DNA of 64,000 nucleotides from JAIBJN01 sp963825255 (GCA_963825255.1 CAWGSF010000009.1:930001-994000); one strand, 5' to 3'; counted from the stretch's first letter, positions 24,139 to 32,923 are shown. Numbers and translations: made by a program. Notes: a model not told the origin generated them from the sequence alone.

Positions 24139-26559
24139 ATGCGAGACCGAGCCCGGGCGGTTGTCATCGGCGGGGGCGTGGGCGGCGCCTCCGTCCTCTA
24201 CTGGCTGGCGCGGCTCGGCTGGGACGATGTCGTCCTCTGCGAGCGCGCGGGCCTGACGAGCGGCTCGACCTTCCACTCCGCCGGGCTCGTCGGGCAGCTC
24301 CGCGGCTCGCTCAGCCTGACCAGGATGATGATGACCTCGGTCGAGCTCTACCGCTCGCTCGCCGACGAGGTCGGGCAGGAGACGGGCTGGCACGAGGTCG
24401 GGTCGCTGCGGCTCGCATCGAGCCAGGAGCGCATGGAGGAGCTCGCGCGCCAGGCCGGCTGGGCGAAGACGTTCGGGCTCCCGCTCGAGCTGATCTCGCC
24501 CGAGGAGGCGCAGGGGCTCTTCCCGCCCATGTCGACCGAGGGCGTGCTCGGCGCCGCCTACCTGCCCACGGATGGCTACATCGACCCGAGCCAGCTGACC
24601 TTCGCGCTCGCCGCGGGCGCGCGGCGGCGAGGGGCCGAGATCGCGGAGAACACCCGCGTCACGGGGATCCGCCTCGAGAAGGGCCGCGTGACCGGGGTCG
24701 AGACCGACCAGGGCGCGATCGAGACGGAGATCGTCGTCAACGCCGGGGGCATGTTCGCGGGGGAGATCGGCCGGCTGGCGGGCGTCACCGTGCCCGTCGT
24801 CCCCATGGCCCACGAGTACCTGATCACGAAGCCGAGCGGCGTCCCCCTCGACGTGCCGACGATGCGCGACCCGTCCCTCCTCGTCTACTTCCGCGGCGAG
24901 TCCGGCGGGCTCGTGATGGGCGGCTACGAGCGCCATCCGGCGCCGTGGGGGCTGGACGGGATCCCGGCCGACTTCAACGAGCAGCTCCTGCCGGAGGACT
25001 GGGACCGCTTCGAGGAGCTCCTCACCAACGCCGTCGTGCGGGTGCCCGAGCTCGAGGACGCGGAGGTCGTGAAGCTCATCAACGGCCCGGAGGCATTCAC
25101 GCCCGACGGCGAGTTCATCCTCGGCGAGAGCGACGTGCGGGGCTTCTGGGTCGCCGCCGGCTTCTGCGCGCACGGCCTGGCGGGCGCCGGCGGGATGGGG
25201 CAGCTCATGGCGGAGTGGATCGTCGAGGGCGTCCCCAGCCTCGACGTCTGGGAGATGGACTCGCGCCGCTTCGGCCGCCACTACGCGAGCCGCGAGTACA
25301 CGCTCGCCCGGACGCTCGAGATCTACTCGACGTACTACGACGTCAAGTACCCCGGGCACGAGCGGCAGGCCGGCCGGCCGCTCAGGCTCTCGCCGACCTA
25401 CGACCGGCTGCGGGACCTCGGTGCCGCCTTCGGCGAGAAGTCGGGCTGGGAGCGCGCCAACTGGTTCGAGCCGAACGCCGACCGGGGTGACGAGTCGCTG
25501 CGCCCGCGGGGGTGGGCGGGCCGGCTGTGGTCTCCGGCGATCGGCGCCGAGCACGTGGCGTGCCGCGAGACGGCCGCGCTCTTCGACGAGACGTCCTTCG
25601 CCAAGATCGACGTCCTCGGCCCCGGGGCGGCCGACTTCCTCGAGCGGCTCTGCGACAACCGGGTCGCGCGCGACGTCGGCGCGGTCACGTACACGCAGAT
25701 GCTGAACCCGCGCGGGGGGATCGAGTGCGACTTCACCGTGACGCGTCTCGCCGAGGACAGGTTCCGCATCGTCACCGGCACCGCGTTCGGCCAGCACGAC
25801 GCCGCCTGGATCAGGGCGAACGCCCCGGGCGACGGCTCGGTCGCGATCGAGGACGTCACGTCGCGCTTCGCGTGCCTGGGGCTCTGGGGGCCTCGCGCCC
25901 GCGAGATCCTGCAGCCGATCGCCGATGCCGACCTCGGGAACGAGGCGTTCCCGTACATGCGGATGCGCGAGCTGAGCGTCGGCCCGGTCCCGTGCGTCGC
26001 CCTGCGCGTGACCTACGTCGGCGAGCTCGGCTGGGAGCTCTACTGCCCGATGGAGTTCGGCCTGCGCCTCTGGGACGAGATCTGGGAGGCCGGGCGGGAG
26101 CACGGGCTCGTCGCAGGCGGCTACAAGGCGATCGACTCGCTGCGCCTCGAGAAGGGCTACCGCGTCTGGGGCGCCGACATCACTCCCGACGAGACGCCGT
26201 ACGAGGCCGGTCTCGGCTTCGCCGTCAAGCTCGACAAGGACGACTTCATCGGGCGGGATGCGCTGGCCGCGGCGAAGGAGCGGCCGCCCGAGCGGAAGCT
26301 CGCGTGCCTCGTGCTCGACGACCCCCGCTCCGTGGCCCTCGGATCGGAGCCCGTGCGGGTCGACGACGAGATCGCCGGCCGTGTCACGAGCGGGGGCTAC
26401 GGCTACTCGGTCGAGCGCTCCATCGCGTACGCGTACGTCACGGCCGGCGTCGCAGAGCCGGGACGGGCTGTCGAGGTCGAGGTCTTCGGGACGTGGGTTC
26501 CCGGCACGGTCGCCGAGGAGCCGCTCTTCGACCCGGCCGGCGAGCGGATCCGTGCCTGA
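24139..26559 (+). CDS. Dimethylglycine/sarcosine dehydrogenase-like FAD enzyme with GcvT domain
   Basis: The 806 residues combine an N-terminal DAO-type FAD domain (GGGVGGASVLYWLARLG, 11-27; SGSTFHSAGL with His46, the covalent-FAD position in DMGDH), the FAO middle region, and a C-terminal aminomethyltransferase/GcvT folate-binding half (from about residue 440: CRETAALFDETSFAKIDVLGPGA to EPLFDPAGERIRA). Such enzymes oxidise N-methyl groups and pass the one-carbon unit to tetrahydrofolate. Which methylated amine is used cannot be read from sequence. The next gene overlaps it by 8 nt. Confidence 0.9.
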   Translation: MRDRARAVVIGGGVGGASVLYWLARLGWDDVVLCERAGLTSGSTFHSAGLVGQLRGSLSLTRMMMTSVELYRSLADEVGQETGWHEVGSLRLASSQERMEELARQAGWAKTFGLPLELISPEEAQGLFPPMSTEGVLGAAYLPTDGYIDPSQLTFALAAGARRRGAEIAENTRVTGIRLEKGRVTGVETDQGAIETEIVVNAGGMFAGEIGRLAGVTVPVVPMAHEYLITKPSGVPLDVPTMRDPSLLVYFRGESGGLVMGGYERHPAPWGLDGIPADFNEQLLPEDWDRFEELLTNAVVRVPELEDAEVVKLINGPEAFTPDGEFILGESDVRGFWVAAGFCAHGLAGAGGMGQLMAEWIVEGVPSLDVWEMDSRRFGRHYASREYTLARTLEIYSTYYDVKYPGHERQAGRPLRLSPTYDRLRDLGAAFGEKSGWERANWFEPNADRGDESLRPRGWAGRLWSPAIGAEHVACRETAALFDETSFAKIDVLGPGAADFLERLCDNRVARDVGAVTYTQMLNPRGGIECDFTVTRLAEDRFRIVTGTAFGQHDAAWIRANAPGDGSVAIEDVTSRFACLGLWGPRAREILQPIADADLGNEAFPYMRMRELSVGPVPCVALRVTYVGELGWELYCPMEFGLRLWDEIWEAGREHGLVAGGYKAIDSLRLEKGYRVWGADITPDETPYEAGLGFAVKLDKDDFIGRDALAAAKERPPERKLACLVLDDPRSVALGSEPVRVDDEIAGRVTSGGYGYSVERSIAYAYVTAGVAEPGRAVEVEVFGTWVPGTVAEEPLFDPAGERIRA

Positions 26560-27184
26560 GCCGGCAACCGTGGTCGATGTCGCGCCCGGGCTCTGGGTCT
26601 GGCGGCTCCCGCACCCCGACTGGTCGGACAACGCCGACTGGGAGCCGCTTGTAACGTCGACGTGCGTCGAGTCGGCAGGCGAGGTCGTGCTGCTCGACCC
26701 GCTCGCGCCGCCGGACGGCGACCCGGTCTGGGAGCGGCTCGACGCCGCGCCGCCTCCGACGATTGTCGTCATCCTCAAACCCGATCACGTCCGCGACGTC
26801 GACCGCTTCGTCGAGCGGTACGGTGTCCGCGCGTACGGCCCGTACCTGTTCTGGCGGCACGACATCCCGGCGACCGAGCTCGAGGGCGTTGAGCCGGGGG
26901 ACGAGCTGCCGGGCGGCCTCCTCGCCCTGTACGACGGGCGCGGCCGCAACGAGACGCCCCTGTGGATCCCCGAACGGCGCGTCCTCGTCTTCGCGGACGC
27001 GTTGACCGAGCGTGGCGGGGAGCTGCGCGTCTGGGCGACGCCCTGGCACGAGGAGCGGGCGGTCCCGGCGCTCCGCGCTCTGCTCGAGCTCCCCTTCGAG
27101 CACGTGATCGTCGCCCATGGCGAGCCGGCGCACGACCGGGCGGCGTACGAGCGGGCGCTCGAGCTTCCTCCGTGGGGCGGCTAG
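26552..27184 (+). CDS. Metallo-beta-lactamase-fold-like protein lacking metal ligands
   Basis: The 210 residues follow the metallo-beta-lactamase strand order (VAPGLWVWRLPHPDW, CVESAGEVVLLDPLAPP, RVLVFADALTERGG, HVIVAHGEPAHDR). The HxHxDH motif is reduced to LKPDHVRD, with only Asp-His kept, so hydrolase activity is doubtful. The GTG start overlaps the upstream gene by 8 nt, implying coupled expression with the DMGDH-like enzyme. It may be a binding or accessory protein. Confidence 0.65.
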   Translation: MPEPATVVDVAPGLWVWRLPHPDWSDNADWEPLVTSTCVESAGEVVLLDPLAPPDGDPVWERLDAAPPPTIVVILKPDHVRDVDRFVERYGVRAYGPYLFWRHDIPATELEGVEPGDELPGGLLALYDGRGRNETPLWIPERRVLVFADALTERGGELRVWATPWHEERAVPALRALLELPFEHVIVAHGEPAHDRAAYERALELPPWGG

Positions 27185-27265
27185 ACCGCGTCGAGACCCA
27201 CGCCGTTTCCGTGATCCCTCGCCCTGGCGATCGGGAATCGCCGCTCTGGTGACGTTTACGGGAGC

Positions 27266-28084
27266 ATGTTCGCGAGCCCGAGATCCCGCTGGCTCCTGGG
27301 TCTGGCGTCCGCGTGCCTCTACGCGATCGTGCTCGCCCTCGTCCTCTTCGTGGAGAAGCCGGGCCTCGGCACGGGCCATCTCTTCTACCTCGCCATCATG
27401 CTGCTCGCCATGGCGACGGGCCCGGCCGCGGGCGCTGCCGGAGGCGCCTTCGCCGCGGCTCTCTACACCGTCGCAGTTCTCGTGAATCCCCATCTCCCGC
27501 CGATGTCCCTCCTCACTGAGGGGACGGCCATCAGGCTGGTCACGTTCGTCATCGTCGGTTGCGCGTTCGGCCTGTTCGCGAGCCGGAACCGGGCGGCGCT
27601 CTCCCAGCTCACGGAGCTCGCCGAGCGCGACCACCTCACCGGGCTCCTCAACTCGCGGGGCTTCGAGAAGGCGTTGAGCGGGCGCATCGAGCAGGGGCGG
27701 ACATTCGGGCTCCTCTACGGCGACGTGGACTCTTTGAAGCGGATCAACGACACCCACGGCCACGCCGAGGGGGATCGGGTGATCAAGCAGGCGGCGACGC
27801 TCCTCCAGTCGTCCCTCCGCTCGGGCGACGTCGTCGCCCGCCTCGGCGGCGACGAGTTCGCCGCGCTGGTCGAGACCAAGACCGACGCCGAGGCCGAGCA
27901 GCTCGTGCGTCGGCTCGAGGACGCGCTGCGCAAGGAGGGAGCCGGGATCACGCTCGGCTGGGCCCTGTACCCGGCCGGCGCCGCCGACGGCTACGGCCTG
28001 GTCCATGCAGCCGACAAGCGCCTCTACCAGCGCAAGGCGCTGCGCCCGGACCGCCGGACGCTTCGCCTCGCGGCCGAGAGCTAG
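27266..28084 (+). CDS. Membrane-bound diguanylate cyclase (GGDEF)
   Basis: It synthesises cyclic di-GMP. The 272 residues start with three to four membrane helices (about 8-30, 38-75, 90-105) that may sense a signal, then a GGDEF domain from RDHLTGLLNSRGFEKAL. The active-site GGDEF is at 194-198, and the inhibitory RxxD site (RSGD, 185-188) lies five residues before it, so product feedback is expected. The C-terminal ADKRLYQRK is typical. It is a single gene converging on the ornithine cyclodeaminase operon, overlapping its last gene by 4 nt. Confidence 0.93.
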   Translation: MFASPRSRWLLGLASACLYAIVLALVLFVEKPGLGTGHLFYLAIMLLAMATGPAAGAAGGAFAAALYTVAVLVNPHLPPMSLLTEGTAIRLVTFVIVGCAFGLFASRNRAALSQLTELAERDHLTGLLNSRGFEKALSGRIEQGRTFGLLYGDVDSLKRINDTHGHAEGDRVIKQAATLLQSSLRSGDVVARLGGDEFAALVETKTDAEAEQLVRRLEDALRKEGAGITLGWALYPAGAADGYGLVHAADKRLYQRKALRPDRRTLRLAAES

Positions 28085-28491
28085 TCGCCCGCGAGCTCCT
28101 CGGCGAGGAGCGAGGCCGCGTACGCGCGCCAGGCGACGTCCGGTGTCTCGGCGAGCGCGTGGACGGCCTCGCTGACGTGAGGGAGCCCGCTCGCCTCGAC
28201 GCGGAGCTGCCTGATCCCGTCCTCGAGCGCGAGCTGCCGGTCGACGGTGCGCAGATCGTCTGCGATGGCCGTGACGGCCCGTCCGTGGAGGTCGAGGCCG
28301 CGGGTCGGGTCTCCCCCCGCGCCGAGGAGCACGAGGGCGCGCCGCGCCGCTCCCCGCACCTCCGCCGGCTCGACGTGGACGTCGCGTCCCGCCACCGAGG
28401 CAAGGACGACGAGCGCCGTCGCGAGCTCCTCGGTTCCCTCTCCTTCCGCGAGCGACTGCTCGAGTCCGAGCAGCCAGGTGGCAGGGCTCAC
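28081..28491 (-). CDS. Hypothetical protein in the ornithine cyclodeaminase operon
   Basis: A 136-residue, probably helical protein beginning with ATWLLGLEQSLAEGEGTEELATALVVLASVAG and ending EELAGD. It has no signal peptide, cysteine cluster or recognisable domain. The GTG start overlaps the stop of the cyclodeaminase-like gene (GTGA), so it is co-translated with it and may assist that enzyme. Function unknown. Confidence 0.6.
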   Translation of the reverse strand: MSPATWLLGLEQSLAEGEGTEELATALVVLASVAGRDVHVEPAEVRGAARRALVLLGAGGDPTRGLDLHGRAVTAIADDLRTVDRQLALEDGIRQLRVEASGLPHVSEAVHALAETPDVAWRAYAASLLAEELAGD

Positions 28492-29417
28492 AGCTCGAGC
28501 TCGGTGCCGATCCCGTCGACCCGCGCTCGTTCGAGGACGACGTTGGCGAACGCCGCGTCGAGCGCGCCGATGCCGAGGTTGCAGCAGACGACCCGGGCGG
28601 GCGAGCCCGGCTGTCCGAGGCCCTCGCCGACGCTCCCCTCCGGCTCGGGCCAGCCCTGGAAGTGCCCGAGCTCGCGGTAGTACTCGAACTGCGCGACGTC
28701 GTCCGCGAGGAAGAGATCCGCGGCCGCCACCGTCTCGGGCCGGAAGTAGAAGTCGAAATCGATGGGCAGCGCGAGCCAGCGCTCCCCCAGGTGCTCGGGC
28801 CGAAGCGACGGCTCGGGGCTCTCGACGATCGGCCCGGCCGTGACGACGACCTCCGCGCCCGCGAGCGCCTCGTCCCAGGCTCGGACGGGCTCGACGAGGT
28901 CTCCCAGGCGCTCGACCCGCTCGGGATGGGGGTCGTAGGCGCGGATGCGCGCGCCGGGCTCGAGCGCCCTGAGGAGGCGGGCGTGGTAGAGCCCTTGCAC
29001 CCCGCAGCCGAGGATCGCGGCCGTCCGCCAGCCCTCCGGGGCGAAGCGCCGCACGCAGACGCCGCTCGCGGCGGCCGTCCGGGCGGCGGTGATCTCCGCT
29101 CCGTCCATGATCACCAGCGGGAGGCCCGTCTCCGGGTCGTTGAGGACGACGAGCCCGCTGATGTACGGCAGCCCGCGCTCCTTGTTCGCGGGGTAGCCGG
29201 CGACCCACTTCAGAGCGACGACGTCCTCGTCCCGCAGGTAGGCGGGCATCGCGTGGAGGAATGAGTCCTTGCGCGGATGCACGCCCGGCTTGGGCGGGAG
29301 CTCGACGCGGCCGGCGGCCAGCGACCGGTAGGTGTGCTCGACGAGGTCGAGCTGCTCGCCGGTCTCGGGGAGGAGGGCGGCGACATCCGCGCCGTTCAGG
29401 AACAGGAGCGGGGTCAC
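28488..29417 (-). CDS. Ornithine cyclodeaminase/mu-crystallin family protein
   Basis: The 309 residues show the family body: KPGVHPRKDSFLHAMPAYL, ALKWVAGYPANKERGLPYISGLVVLND and MDGAEITAARTAAASGV, followed by the NAD(P)-binding ILGCGVQGLYHARLL near residue 140. Members cyclise ornithine to proline, or act as alanine dehydrogenase or imine reductase; the substrate is open. It overlaps the PPOX gene upstream and the small unknown gene downstream. Confidence 0.88.
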   Translation of the reverse strand: MTPLLFLNGADVAALLPETGEQLDLVEHTYRSLAAGRVELPPKPGVHPRKDSFLHAMPAYLRDEDVVALKWVAGYPANKERGLPYISGLVVLNDPETGLPLVIMDGAEITAARTAAASGVCVRRFAPEGWRTAAILGCGVQGLYHARLLRALEPGARIRAYDPHPERVERLGDLVEPVRAWDEALAGAEVVVTAGPIVESPEPSLRPEHLGERWLALPIDFDFYFRPETVAAADLFLADDVAQFEYYRELGHFQGWPEPEGSVGEGLGQPGSPARVVCCNLGIGALDAAFANVVLERARVDGIGTELEL

Positions 29418-29806
29418 GGCGACTCGCTCAGGGGCTCGATGACGACCTTCACGCGGCGCTCCCGGTCGTTGTGCCCCGGGTAGCGCTCCTCGCCGAGGTA
29501 CTTGAGCGCCAGCGCGTCGATGTGGCGGTCCGCTTCCTCGCCCTCGCTCATCTCGACGACCCGCCCGCGCACGCTCGTCCGCGAGTAGATGTCGCCCCTG
29601 GCGGCGACCGAGATCGCGATGCGGGGGTCGCCGCGCATGTTGCGCTCCTTCACGCGGCCGGTGGCCGTGTTGATGGTGATGTAGCCGTTCTCGAGCGCGA
29701 TCCAGACCGGGGTGACCTGCGGGGAGCCGTCCGGCATAGCGGTGGCGAGGAAGGCGAGGTTGGGCGCCTCGAGCAGCGACTGCGCATTCGGGCTCAGCTC
29801 GATCAT
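29414..29806 (-). CDS. PPOX-class (F420/FMN) split-barrel flavoprotein
   Basis: A 130-residue split-barrel protein: SLLEAPNLAFLATAMPDGSPQVTPVWIALENGYITINTATGRVKERNMRGDPRIAISV. This is the pattern of actinobacterial F420-dependent or FMN-binding reductases in the pyridoxamine-phosphate-oxidase superfamily. It is the first gene of the operon with the ornithine cyclodeaminase-like protein and is divergent from the ArsR regulator, whose operator lies between the two genes. Confidence 0.85.
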   Translation of the reverse strand: MIELSPNAQSLLEAPNLAFLATAMPDGSPQVTPVWIALENGYITINTATGRVKERNMRGDPRIAISVAARGDIYSRTSVRGRVVEMSEGEEADRHIDALALKYLGEERYPGHNDRERRVKVVIEPLSESP

Positions 29807-29853
29807 CGTCTCCTCCGGTCGATGGGCGTGATGCTAACCGGCAGCCGTGTAAG

Positions 29854-29882
29854 TTGACGCTTACGTAAGCGTATGCTTAACT
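29854..29882 (+). promoter_or_regulatory. ArsR-gene promoter overlapping a 16-bp perfect palindrome
   Basis: TTGACG (29854-29859) and TTAACT (29877-29882) are 17 bp apart. Between and over them lies ACGCTTACGTAAGCGT (29857-29872), a perfect 16-bp palindrome. A dimeric ArsR protein bound here would block the promoter. The ATG is 10 bases after the -10 box, so the mRNA has almost no leader. The site also lies 48 bases from the divergent PPOX start and could control it. Confidence 0.75.
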
Positions 29883-29892
29883 ACGGCCCGTC

Positions 29893-30219
29893 ATGGAAGC
29901 CGCGATTCGAGCGCTCGCAGAGGCACGCCGCCGCCGGATCCTCGAGCTCGTCGCCGACGACGAGCTGAGCGCCGGCGAGATCGCGTCGCAGTTCGACGTC
30001 ACGCGGCCGGCGGTCTCGCAGCACCTCGCCGTGCTCCGCGAGGCCGGCCTCGTCGGGGAGCGGCGCGTGGGGACCAAGCGGCTCTACCGGGCCCGGCCCG
30101 AGGGCTTCGTGGGGCTCCGCGCGTTCCTCGACCGATTCTGGGACGAGGGCCTCGAGCGCCTGAAGGAGGCGGCGGAAGCCGAGGAAGGGAGGACGCGTCG
30201 TGGCCGTACAGCAGCATGA
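29893..30219 (+). CDS. ArsR-family winged-helix repressor
   Basis: The 108 residues contain one winged HTH: RRRRILELVADDELSAGEIASQFDVTRPAVSQHLAVLREAGLVGERRVGTKRLYRARPEGF. There is no metal-binding CxC motif, so it belongs to the non-metal ArsR group commonly paired with SRPBCC proteins. Its end overlaps the SRPBCC start by 20 nt. It likely represses its own operon through the palindrome upstream. Confidence 0.92.
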   Translation: MEAAIRALAEARRRRILELVADDELSAGEIASQFDVTRPAVSQHLAVLREAGLVGERRVGTKRLYRARPEGFVGLRAFLDRFWDEGLERLKEAAEAEEGRTRRGRTAA

Positions 30220-30667
30220 CGCCGTGGAACGCGAGGTGCGGATCGCGGCGCGGCCGGAGACCGTGTTCGAGTTCTTCACCGACCCCGAGAAGATGATCCG
30301 CTGGAAGGGCCGTCGCGCGGAGCTCGACGCCCGGCCGGGCGGAACCTACCGCGTCGAGATCAACGATCAGGCGGTCGCCCTCGGCGAGTACGTCGAGGTC
30401 GACCCGCCCGGGAGGATCGTCTTCACGTGGGGGTGGGAGGGCCAGGAGAGCGGTCAGGGCGAGCACGCGGTGCCGCCCGGGTCGAGCCGCGTCGAGATCA
30501 CGCTCGAGCCGCACGGCGACGGGACGCTCGTCCGGCTCCGCCATCTCGACCTGCCGGCGGAGGCCCGCGAGATCCACGGTCAGGGGTGGGACCTGTACCT
30601 GGGGCGGCTGGCAGCAGCCGCGTCGGGCGGCGACCCCGGGCCCGACCCCAACTCGACAACGAGCTGA
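30200..30667 (+). CDS. SRPBCC (AHSA1-type) protein
   Basis: The 155 residues fit the START/AHSA1 ligand-binding fold: VEREVRIAARPETVFEFFTDPEKMIRWKGRRAELDARPGGTYRVEI and ending GWDLYLGRLAAAA. Such proteins bind hydrophobic ligands and are usually encoded with an ArsR regulator, as here. The GTG start is inside the regulator gene. The ligand is unknown. Confidence 0.9.
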   Translation: MAVQQHDAVEREVRIAARPETVFEFFTDPEKMIRWKGRRAELDARPGGTYRVEINDQAVALGEYVEVDPPGRIVFTWGWEGQESGQGEHAVPPGSSRVEITLEPHGDGTLVRLRHLDLPAEAREIHGQGWDLYLGRLAAAASGGDPGPDPNSTTS

Positions 30668-30680
30668 CAAGGAGGAAGCG

Positions 30681-30929
30681 ATGCCGACGTTCGTGGATCA
30701 CCATGCGATGCCGGAGCTCTCGCCGGAGCTGAGGGAGGGAATCACCGAGCGGATCAGCTCCGGGATCCCCGACGAGAACGGAGCCAAGGCCGTCAACGTC
30801 TACGCCGGGGACGGCCAGGCCTTCTGCGTCTCGGAGGCGCCGAACGCCGACGCGGTGGTGAAGGCCCATCGGGCTGCGGGTGTTCAGATCAGCCGGGAGG
30901 ACGTCGTCGAGGTGACGGCGCTCGGCTAG
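30681..30929 (+). CDS. Small DUF4242-like protein
   Basis: An 82-residue ferredoxin-like-fold candidate: a strand MPTFVDHHAMPELS, then GAKAVNVYAGDGQAFCVSEAPNADAVVKAHRAAGVQ. The pattern resembles DUF4242 (nickel-binding SCO4226-like) proteins. ACAAGGAGG precedes the ATG. It lies 13 bases after the SRPBCC gene and is probably in the same operon. Confidence 0.7.
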   Translation: MPTFVDHHAMPELSPELREGITERISSGIPDENGAKAVNVYAGDGQAFCVSEAPNADAVVKAHRAAGVQISREDVVEVTALG

Positions 30930-30940
30930 CAGGCAGGCAG

Positions 30941-30946
30941 TACGGT
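30941..30946 (+). promoter_or_regulatory. -10-like TACGGT of the CoA-transferase gene
   Basis: TACGGT ends six bases before the GTG start; no Shine-Dalgarno is present, so leaderless expression is likely. Confidence 0.45.
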
Positions 30947-30952
30947 ACGCGG

Positions 30953-32098
30953 GTGCCGCTCCTCCGGGGCACCCGCGTCCTCGCCTTCGAGAACGGCCTC
31001 GCGGGGCCGCTCGCCACGCGCCTTCTCGCCGATCTCGGCGCCGACGTGATCAAGGTCGAGCGCCCGGACGGCGGCGACGTCACGCGCGGGTGGGACACGG
31101 TGGCAGCGGGGCTCTCGAGCGGCTTCGTCTGGGTCAACCGCGGGAAGCGGAGCGTCGCCCTCAGCGTCAAGGACCCGGCCGACCGCCCCGCGATCGAGCG
31201 ACTGATCGAGCGGAGCGACGTCGTCCTCCAGAACTACACGCCGGGATGGGCGGCGCGGGTCGGCCTGGACGAGGGCTCCGTGCGCGCGCTGAGGAGCGAC
31301 GTCGTCTACGTGGAGATCTCCGGCTACGGGCCGGACGGGCCGTACGCGCGCAAGAACGCCTACGACCTCGTCATGCAGGGCGAGACCGGGCTCATCGCGG
31401 TCACGGGCGCCGCCGACGAGCCCGCCCGCGTCGGGGTCAGCGTCTGCGACGTCGGCGCGGCGAGCTACGCCGCGGTGGCCACGCTCGCGGCCCTCACGCG
31501 CCGGGCCGCGACGGGCGAGGGGACGCGCGTCTCGGTCTCGCTGTTCGACACGATGGTGGACTGGCTCGGGTACTTCCCGCACCTCTGGTGGCACCGGCGG
31601 GAGGCGCCCCCACGGACGGGCATGCGCCATCCGCACTTCTGCCCATACGGGCCGTTCCCGGCCGGCGACGGACGGCTCTTCGGCTTCGCTGTCCTCTCGG
31701 ACGACCACTGGCAGGCGCTCTGCAAGGACGTGATCGGGCAGGCCGCGTTCCTCGACGACGGGCGCTTCACGACCAACGAGGCTCGCGTGGCGCACCGGGA
31801 CGTCCTCGAGCCTCTCCTCGAGAAGGCCTTCTCCGCACGCCCGGCCGGCGAGTGGCTCGAGTCTCTCGAGGCCGCCCGGATCCCGTGCGGCGCGGTGAAC
31901 GAGATCCCCGACGTGATGGAGCACCCGCAGCTCGCGCACAACGCGCTCGTCGCGACGGTCGACTCCCCGGCGGGGCCGATCCCGGCCGTCGGCAGCCCCT
32001 TTCTCGTCGACGGCGAGCGGCCGGCCTCCGGGGCCGTGCCGGCGCTCGGCGAGCACACGGACGAGGTCCTGCGCGAGCTCGGTCTCGGTCCGGGCTAA
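30953..32098 (+). CDS. Family III CoA-transferase (CaiB/BaiF type)
   Basis: The 381 residues follow the CaiB/BaiF family: LLADLGADVIKVERPDGGDVTRGW near the start, VWVNRGKRSVALSVKD, then ISGYGPDGPYARKNAYDLVMQGETGLIAVTG, with the catalytic Asp in NAYD. Family III enzymes move CoA between carboxylic acids. A true start at the GTG is supported by the conserved LRGTRVLAFENGLAGP. The substrates are unknown. Confidence 0.9.
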   Translation: MPLLRGTRVLAFENGLAGPLATRLLADLGADVIKVERPDGGDVTRGWDTVAAGLSSGFVWVNRGKRSVALSVKDPADRPAIERLIERSDVVLQNYTPGWAARVGLDEGSVRALRSDVVYVEISGYGPDGPYARKNAYDLVMQGETGLIAVTGAADEPARVGVSVCDVGAASYAAVATLAALTRRAATGEGTRVSVSLFDTMVDWLGYFPHLWWHRREAPPRTGMRHPHFCPYGPFPAGDGRLFGFAVLSDDHWQALCKDVIGQAAFLDDGRFTTNEARVAHRDVLEPLLEKAFSARPAGEWLESLEAARIPCGAVNEIPDVMEHPQLAHNALVATVDSPAGPIPAVGSPFLVDGERPASGAVPALGEHTDEVLRELGLGPG

Positions 32099-32115
32099 GG
32101 CTCGATCGCCGAGCC

Positions 32116-32913
32116 CTAGAGCCCCGCGAGCGTCTCGACGAGCCGCCGCTCGGCGGGGCCGAACCACGGGGGCGATCCGGCGGCGATGTTCTGCTCCGCG
32201 TGCCCGGGGCTCCGCGTCGCGGGAATGACGACCGTCACGCGCGGGTCCGAGAGTGCCCACTTGAGGAGCGCCTGCGCCCAGGTGTCGACGCCGAGCGGCG
32301 CGAGCTCGCTCGGGTCGGGCCCGGGGAGGAGGGCGCCTTCGCCGCCGAGCGGACGCATGACGATGACGCCGATCCCGAGCTCCTCGGCGAGCGGGAGGAT
32401 CTCTTGCTCGACCTCGCGCTCACGCGGGTTGAGCGGGATCTGGATCGCCTCGATCCGCCCGCTTCGCATCACGCGGGCGAGCTCGTCGAACGCCGAGGCC
32501 GCGTAGTGGGTCGCACCGAGGAAGCCCACGCGGCCGGCGTCCCGCTCGCTCTCGAGCCAGTCGAGGTGCTCCCGCCAGGCGACGAGGTTGTGCACCTGCT
32601 CGAGATCCACGCGGCCGCCGTAGAAGCCGACCTGTGCCTCGAGCTGCGCCCGGCCCTCGGCGAGCGACGGGGTCCAGATCTTCGTGGCGACGAACGCCCG
32701 CTCGCGTCGGCCGGCGAGGGCGCGGCCGAGCACACGTTCGGCGGCCCCGTACATCGGCGACGAATCGACGACGGTCGTCCCGCCGTCGAGCGCCGCCTCG
32801 ACCACCGCGTCGCCGATCGGCTGGTCGGCGTCGGCGAGGTCGAGCGTCGCCCAGGTGCCGAGCCCGACGACCGGCACCTCGGCGCCCGTGCGGCCGAGAA
32901 TCCGCCTCTCCAT
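32116..32913 (-). CDS. Aldo/keto reductase
   Basis: A TIM-barrel NADPH reductase of 265 residues: VPVVGLGTWATL, DSSPMYGAAERVLGRAL (catalytic Asp and Tyr), FVATKIW (Lys), and a late VTVVIPATRSPGHAEQN cofactor loop. The histidine of the tetrad appears in LEQVHNLV. An ATG at 32925 is an alternative start, but it would overlap the divergent hpnC start. The substrate is unknown. Confidence 0.9.
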   Translation of the reverse strand: MERRILGRTGAEVPVVGLGTWATLDLADADQPIGDAVVEAALDGGTTVVDSSPMYGAAERVLGRALAGRRERAFVATKIWTPSLAEGRAQLEAQVGFYGGRVDLEQVHNLVAWREHLDWLESERDAGRVGFLGATHYAASAFDELARVMRSGRIEAIQIPLNPREREVEQEILPLAEELGIGVIVMRPLGGEGALLPGPDPSELAPLGVDTWAQALLKWALSDPRVTVVIPATRSPGHAEQNIAAGSPPWFGPAERRLVETLAGL

Positions 32914-32916
32914 ACT
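32911..32916 (+). promoter_or_regulatory. -10-like CATACT of the hopanoid operon
   Basis: CATACT ends seven bases before the hpnC ATG and overlaps the start codon of the divergent reductase. No convincing -35 box is seen. The spacing fits a leaderless operon transcript. Confidence 0.4.
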
Positions 32917-32923
32917 GTCGCCC

